Shown: positions 60,796 to 64,000 of the stretch, piece after piece
Position numbering within the stretch: the stretch's first letter is position 1
Layout: each line of letters begins with the position of its first letter
From: Halobaculum sp. MBLA0147
Lineage (GTDB): Archaea > Halobacteriota > Halobacteria > Halobacteriales > Haloferacaceae
Direction of reading: 5' to 3'
Assembly: GCF_041361345.1 (NCBI RefSeq)
Contig: NZ_JBGKAD010000001.1
Coordinates: forward strand, 744,001-808,000
DNA length: 64,000 nt
Notes under the pieces: model-generated
The model's input: the letters and a program-made list of their open reading frames with translations, nothing else
The model's database searches: none
What the model was told of the DNA's origin: nothing
Program-made: the position numbers and the translations under genes

Positions 60796-61416
60796 ATGAG
60801 TGAGGATCTCCCGTCAGTGCTGGTCGTCGAGGACGAGGCCGATCTCGCGGATCTGTACGCGGCCTGGCTCGGCGGCGAGTACGACGTCCGGACGGCGTAC
60901 GGCGGTCACGAGGCGATCGACCAGTTGAGTGAGGAGATCGACGTGATCCTCCTCGACCGTCGGATGCCGGGCCTGTCGGGCGACGAGGTGCTGGTGTCCG
61001 TCCGCGATCGCGGCGTCGACGCCCGCGTCGCGATGGTCACGGCCGTCGAGCCCGACTTCGACATCGTCGAGATGGGGTTCGACGACTACCTGGTGAAGCC
61101 GGTCACCCGCGAGAAGCTGATGGAGACCGTCGAGTCGCTGCTGCGGCGCAGCGAGTACGACAGTGGTGTCCAAGAGCTGTACGCCGTCGCCTCGAAGAAG
61201 GCGGTCCTCGAGTCGGAGAAGGGGCAGGCCGCGCTCGAAGAGTCGGAAGAGTACGCGGATCTCGAGGCGCGGTACGACGAACTCCAAGCCGAACTCGACA
61301 CGCAGATCGAGGAGTTCTCCGACCACGGCGAGTTCGAGCAGGCGTTCAAGCAGTTCGACAAGGGCGACCCCAGCGAGGACGACGACGGCGACGACGACCT
61401 CGACTTCGGGATCTGA
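60796..61416 (+). CDS. Response regulator with HalX domain
   Basis: 206 residues from ATG 60796. Receiver domain with acidic pocket VLVVEDEADLADLY, phosphoacceptor D54 in ILLDRRMPGLSG, Thr in AMVTAVEP and K101 in YLVKPV. The HalX domain (about 105-190) is helical (KLMETVESLLRRSEY, LEARYDELQAELDTQIEEF). HalX regulators are specific to haloarchaea; output is probably transcriptional or protein contact. The tail is Asp-rich. Partner kinase not adjacent. Confidence 0.93.
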   Translation: MSEDLPSVLVVEDEADLADLYAAWLGGEYDVRTAYGGHEAIDQLSEEIDVILLDRRMPGLSGDEVLVSVRDRGVDARVAMVTAVEPDFDIVEMGFDDYLVKPVTREKLMETVESLLRRSEYDSGVQELYAVASKKAVLESEKGQAALEESEEYADLEARYDELQAELDTQIEEFSDHGEFEQAFKQFDKGDPSEDDDGDDDLDFGI

Positions 61417-61586
61417 CGACCGCGACCGCTCGACCGTCCGCGGCCACCTCCTGCGACACGCCGTTGTCTCTACGACGCTCCACCTCCGCTACGACGCTCC
61501 GTTCTCACCGAGGTCTCGGACACGGTCGGCGTACCCACTACCGACCGGCAGTGGGGAAGACGAAGTGAGCCGCCGAGCGACGGGTG

Positions 61587-62633
61587 TCAGTAGTTCCGCG
61601 AGATGAGGTACTCGGCGAGGTCGTCCAGCAGCGCACGCGCCTCGTTGTCGGGCAACGCCGACAGTCGGTCGCGACCCTCGTCCGCGAGTTCCTGGGCGCG
61701 GTCGCGGGCGAAGTCGATACTCCCCGCCTCCTCGAGGACGGCGACGGCCTCCTCGACGGCGTCCTCGGTCACGTCTTCGGGGGTCTCGGCGTCGACCAGA
61801 CCGTCCACGTCGACACCCTGCTGGCGGGCGTGGAGTGTGACCATCGTCTCCTTCCCCTCGACGAGGTCCGACCCACGCTGTTTGCCCAGCTTCTCCGAGG
61901 GAGTCGTCAGGTCCAACAGGTCGTCTTGGATCTGGAACGCCCGGCCGACCTCCGTGCCGTACCGGTACAGTTCCTGGACGACCTCGTCGTCGGCCCCCAT
62001 CAGACTCGCCGGGATGGCGGCGCTGGCGCCGAACAACACGGCGGTCTTCAGCTCCACCATCTCCAGGTACTCGTCGGGGGTCACGTCCGTCCGGTTCTCG
62101 TAGGCCACGTCCAACGACTGCCCCTCACAGATCCGCGTACACGTGGAGGCGAGCCGGTGCATCGCCGCGACCTCGTTCTCCGGGCGCGCGCCGGTGTCCG
62201 AGATCATCTCGAACGCCTTCGCGTACAGCGTGTCACCCGCCAGGATCGCCGTCTCGGTGTCGTACTCCACGTGGACCGCCGGGACGCCCCGCCGCAGGTC
62301 GTCCTCGTCCATGATGTCGTCGTGGATCAGGGTGAACGACTGGATCACCTCGACACTCAACGCGGCCCGCAGGAGGTCGAACTCCCACCCGTCCAGCGCC
62401 GGGAACGACCGGAAGTCCGCCGTCATCGGGGCCACGTCACCCAACGACTCCCCGACCAACAGCGACACCGTCGGCCGGAGGCGCTTCCCGCCGGCCTCGA
62501 TGATGTACCGGGTCGCCTCGTAGAGCCGCTCCGGCTCCGCCATGGGGAGGTCCTCGTCGACGGCCTCGTTGACCAACTCCCGCCGCTCACGGACCGCGTC
62601 GAGCACCCGCTTCTCCATCGCGTCCTGGGTCAT
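61587..62633 (-). CDS. idsA: Polyprenyl (geranylgeranyl) diphosphate synthase
   Basis: 348 residues. First Asp-rich motif LIHDDIMDEDDLRRG, second QIQDDLLDLT, plus GGKRLRPTVSLLV at the isopentenyl-binding start. Makes the C20 (or longer) prenyl chain for archaeal lipids. The fifth residue before the first motif, which controls chain length, is not bulky, consistent with C20. Start ATG 62633; M6 is the alternative. 10 bases after the RNase J stop, so in one operon. Confidence 0.93.
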   Translation of the reverse strand: MTQDAMEKRVLDAVRERRELVNEAVDEDLPMAEPERLYEATRYIIEAGGKRLRPTVSLLVGESLGDVAPMTADFRSFPALDGWEFDLLRAALSVEVIQSFTLIHDDIMDEDDLRRGVPAVHVEYDTETAILAGDTLYAKAFEMISDTGARPENEVAAMHRLASTCTRICEGQSLDVAYENRTDVTPDEYLEMVELKTAVLFGASAAIPASLMGADDEVVQELYRYGTEVGRAFQIQDDLLDLTTPSEKLGKQRGSDLVEGKETMVTLHARQQGVDVDGLVDAETPEDVTEDAVEEAVAVLEEAGSIDFARDRAQELADEGRDRLSALPDNEARALLDDLAEYLISRNY

Positions 62634-62643
62634 CGTTCGGTGG

Positions 62644-63993
62644 TCACTCGACCAGCGTGATGACGTTACCGTTCTGTGTCACGTGCAGGTCACGCCCCAG
62701 CGAGTACCCCTCGTCGCGACACAGGTCCACGTACGGCGCGAACCCCTCCATGCTCTGGTGGGCCGGGATCACGTTGCGCGGCTGGAGTGCGTCCAGCATC
62801 TCGTAGTGACCCTCCTCGCGGAGGTGTCCCGACACGTGGATGTCGTCGTAGATCCGCGCGCCCTGCATCTTCAGGAGCCGCTCGGACTGGTAGCGCTGCC
62901 CCTCGTTCGTCGGCTCCGGGATCACCCGTGCCGAGAAGATCACCTTGTCGCCGTCGTCGAACTCGTACGGCGTCTCGCCACGCCCCATCCGGGTGAGCAT
63001 CGCACGCGGCTCCCCCTGGTGGCCCGTGACGATCGGGAGGTAGTCCTCCTTCCCCTCCTTCATGATCCGCTTGAACGTCCGGTCGACGGACTTCCGGTGG
63101 CCGTACATCCCCAGGTCGTCCGGGAAGTCGACGAAGTCGAGTCGCTCGGCCGTCCCGGAGTACTTCTCCATCGAGCGTCCCAACAGCACCGGCTGGCGGC
63201 CGATCTCGTCGGCGTACTCCACGAGACTCCGCACACGGGCGATGTGGCTGGAGAACGTCGTCGCCACGATCCCGCCGTCGTAGTCCTCGACGGAGTGCAT
63301 CACGTCCTGGAGGTGGCGCTTCGCGACGGACTCACTCGGGGTGCGGCCCTTGCGGCCCGCGTTGGTACAGTCCTCGATGTACGCGAGGACACCCTCGCCC
63401 TCGCGGCCGATCTCGCGGAACCGCTCCATGTCGATCGGGTCGCCGATGACCGGGTCGTGGTCCATCCGCTTGTCGAGGCCGTAGACGACCGACCCCTCCG
63501 GCGTGTGCAACACCGGGTTGATCGCGTCGATGATCGAGTGGGTGACGTTGACGAACTCCAACTCGACGCCGCTGTCGCCGATGGACATCGTCCCGCCGGC
63601 ACCCATCTTCACGAGGTCGTTGTCGACGTTGAACTTGTTCTCGGACTGGATCCGCTGTTTGACGAGCTCGATCGTGTACGGCGTCGCCACGATGGGCGCG
63701 TCGTACCGGTGGGCGAGCTTCGAGATGGCCCCGATGTGGTCGAGGTGGCCGTGCGTCGGCACGATCGCCTGCACGTCGCCCTCGAGGTCGGACATCACGC
63801 GGTCGTCCGGGATGGCCCCCATGTCGATGAGGTCCAGACTGTGCATCTTCTCGGTCTCGACGTTGTCGTGGATGAGGACCTGCGAGAGGTTGAGCCCCAT
63901 GTCGAACACGACCACGTCGCTACCGGCCTTCACCGCCGTCATCTGTCGACCGACGGCCTCGTAGCCGCCGATCGTCGCGATTTCGATCTGCAT
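62644..63993 (-). CDS. RNase J, metallo-beta-lactamase exonuclease
   Basis: 449 residues from ATG 63993. Metal motif [11 protein letters not shown] (HxHxDH), further ligand blocks NVTHSIIDA and [12 protein letters not shown], and beta-CASP parts [16 protein letters not shown] and [18 protein letters not shown]. Archaeal RNase J is a 5'-3' exoribonuclease in RNA turnover. Complete within the window, with only seven bases left at the edge. Confidence 0.93.
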   Translation of the reverse strand: MQIEIATIGGYEAVGRQMTAVKAGSDVVVFDMGLNLSQVLIHDNVETEKMHSLDLIDMGAIPDDRVMSDLEGDVQAIVPTHGHLDHIGAISKLAHRYDAPIVATPYTIELVKQRIQSENKFNVDNDLVKMGAGGTMSIGDSGVELEFVNVTHSIIDAINPVLHTPEGSVVYGLDKRMDHDPVIGDPIDMERFREIGREGEGVLAYIEDCTNAGRKGRTPSESVAKRHLQDVMHSVEDYDGGIVATTFSSHIARVRSLVEYADEIGRQPVLLGRSMEKYSGTAERLDFVDFPDDLGMYGHRKSVDRTFKRIMKEGKEDYLPIVTGHQGEPRAMLTRMGRGETPYEFDDGDKVIFSARVIPEPTNEGQRYQSERLLKMQGARIYDDIHVSGHLREEGHYEMLDALQPRNVIPAHQSMEGFAPYVDLCRDEGYSLGRDLHVTQNGNVITLVE

Positions 63994-64000
63994 TTGTTGT

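Overview
The window is a stretch of a haloarchaeal chromosome. The evidence is the very high GC content, strongly acidic proteins, Tat signal peptides with twin arginines, a haloarchaeal-type glucose dehydrogenase with Asp in place of Cys as metal ligand, archaeal information-processing genes (Cbf5, Pop5, Rpp30, SRP54, FtsY, prefoldin alpha, L18Ae/LX, PsmA) and short TATA-type promoters with little or no leader. I cannot name the species. Almost all the DNA is coding, with many 4-base ATGA/GTGA overlaps between genes of one operon.

Layout. 1-3492 holds the end of a CRISPR-Cas operon: partial cas3 (type I-D-like helicase), cas4, cas1 and cas2. A leader with a perfect 13-bp inverted repeat (3493-3610) follows, then a CRISPR array of 34 repeats and 33 spacers (3611-6062). 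The array is divided into three consecutive blocks, each with its own repeat version, so it keeps an ordered record of changes in the repeat. 6.3-11.5 kb: a small unknown gene, then on the minus strand valS, cmk and cbf5. 12-14.5 kb: purM and a TrkA potassium regulator flanked by two stand-alone RAM (Lrp ligand-binding) proteins. 14.5-21.5 kb: hairpins and a 72-bp tandem repeat, a Tat lipoprotein, a methyltransferase, an Lhr-type helicase, a STAS-like protein and a TIM-barrel epimerase-like protein. 21.5-26.2 kb: larC (nickel-pincer cofactor) with a downstream zinc ribbon, a 327-bp highly structured non-coding element, a cold-shock protein, an unknown protein, a 47-residue zinc ribbon and an HD phosphohydrolase. 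26.2-33.8 kb: an M50 protease/TraB pair, a HerA-like ATPase, UspA, a secreted Ig-fold protein and a KaiC-like ATPase with 13 DPF motifs.

34-42.3 kb: a GAF-PAS-LOV histidine kinase divergent from the KaiC-like gene, two unknown acidic or Gly/Met-rich proteins, ATP-dependent DNA ligase, a DUF6884-like protein, then gfcR and glucose dehydrogenase. The gluconate dehydratase at 50.4 kb fits the same pathway, the semi-phosphorylative Entner-Doudoroff route. 42.7-48.3 kb: a minus-strand cluster of psmA, rnp2 (Pop5), a methyltransferase, rnp3 (Rpp30) and a folC-folP fusion. 48.5-54.2 kb: a Tat-exported propeller protein, gluconate dehydratase, a lower-GC AbiE-like pair (winged-helix regulator plus nucleotidyltransferase) with a perfect palindrome around its TATA box, and a second STAS-like protein. 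54.2-64 kb: srp54, a poly-Ser protein, a nucleoside-recognition membrane protein, ftsY-pfdA-rpl18a, an unknown protein, a HalX response regulator, a prenyl diphosphate synthase and RNase J.

The observations I consider most worth a second look are the three-stage CRISPR repeat record, the nested-helix element at 23.5 kb, the LOV-domain kinase divergent from a DPF-motif KaiC-like ATPase, the palindrome-controlled AbiE-like pair, and the many in-frame short tandem duplications inside otherwise conserved genes (cas3, cbf5, ligA, the M50 protease gene, the LOV kinase and the KaiC-like gene).
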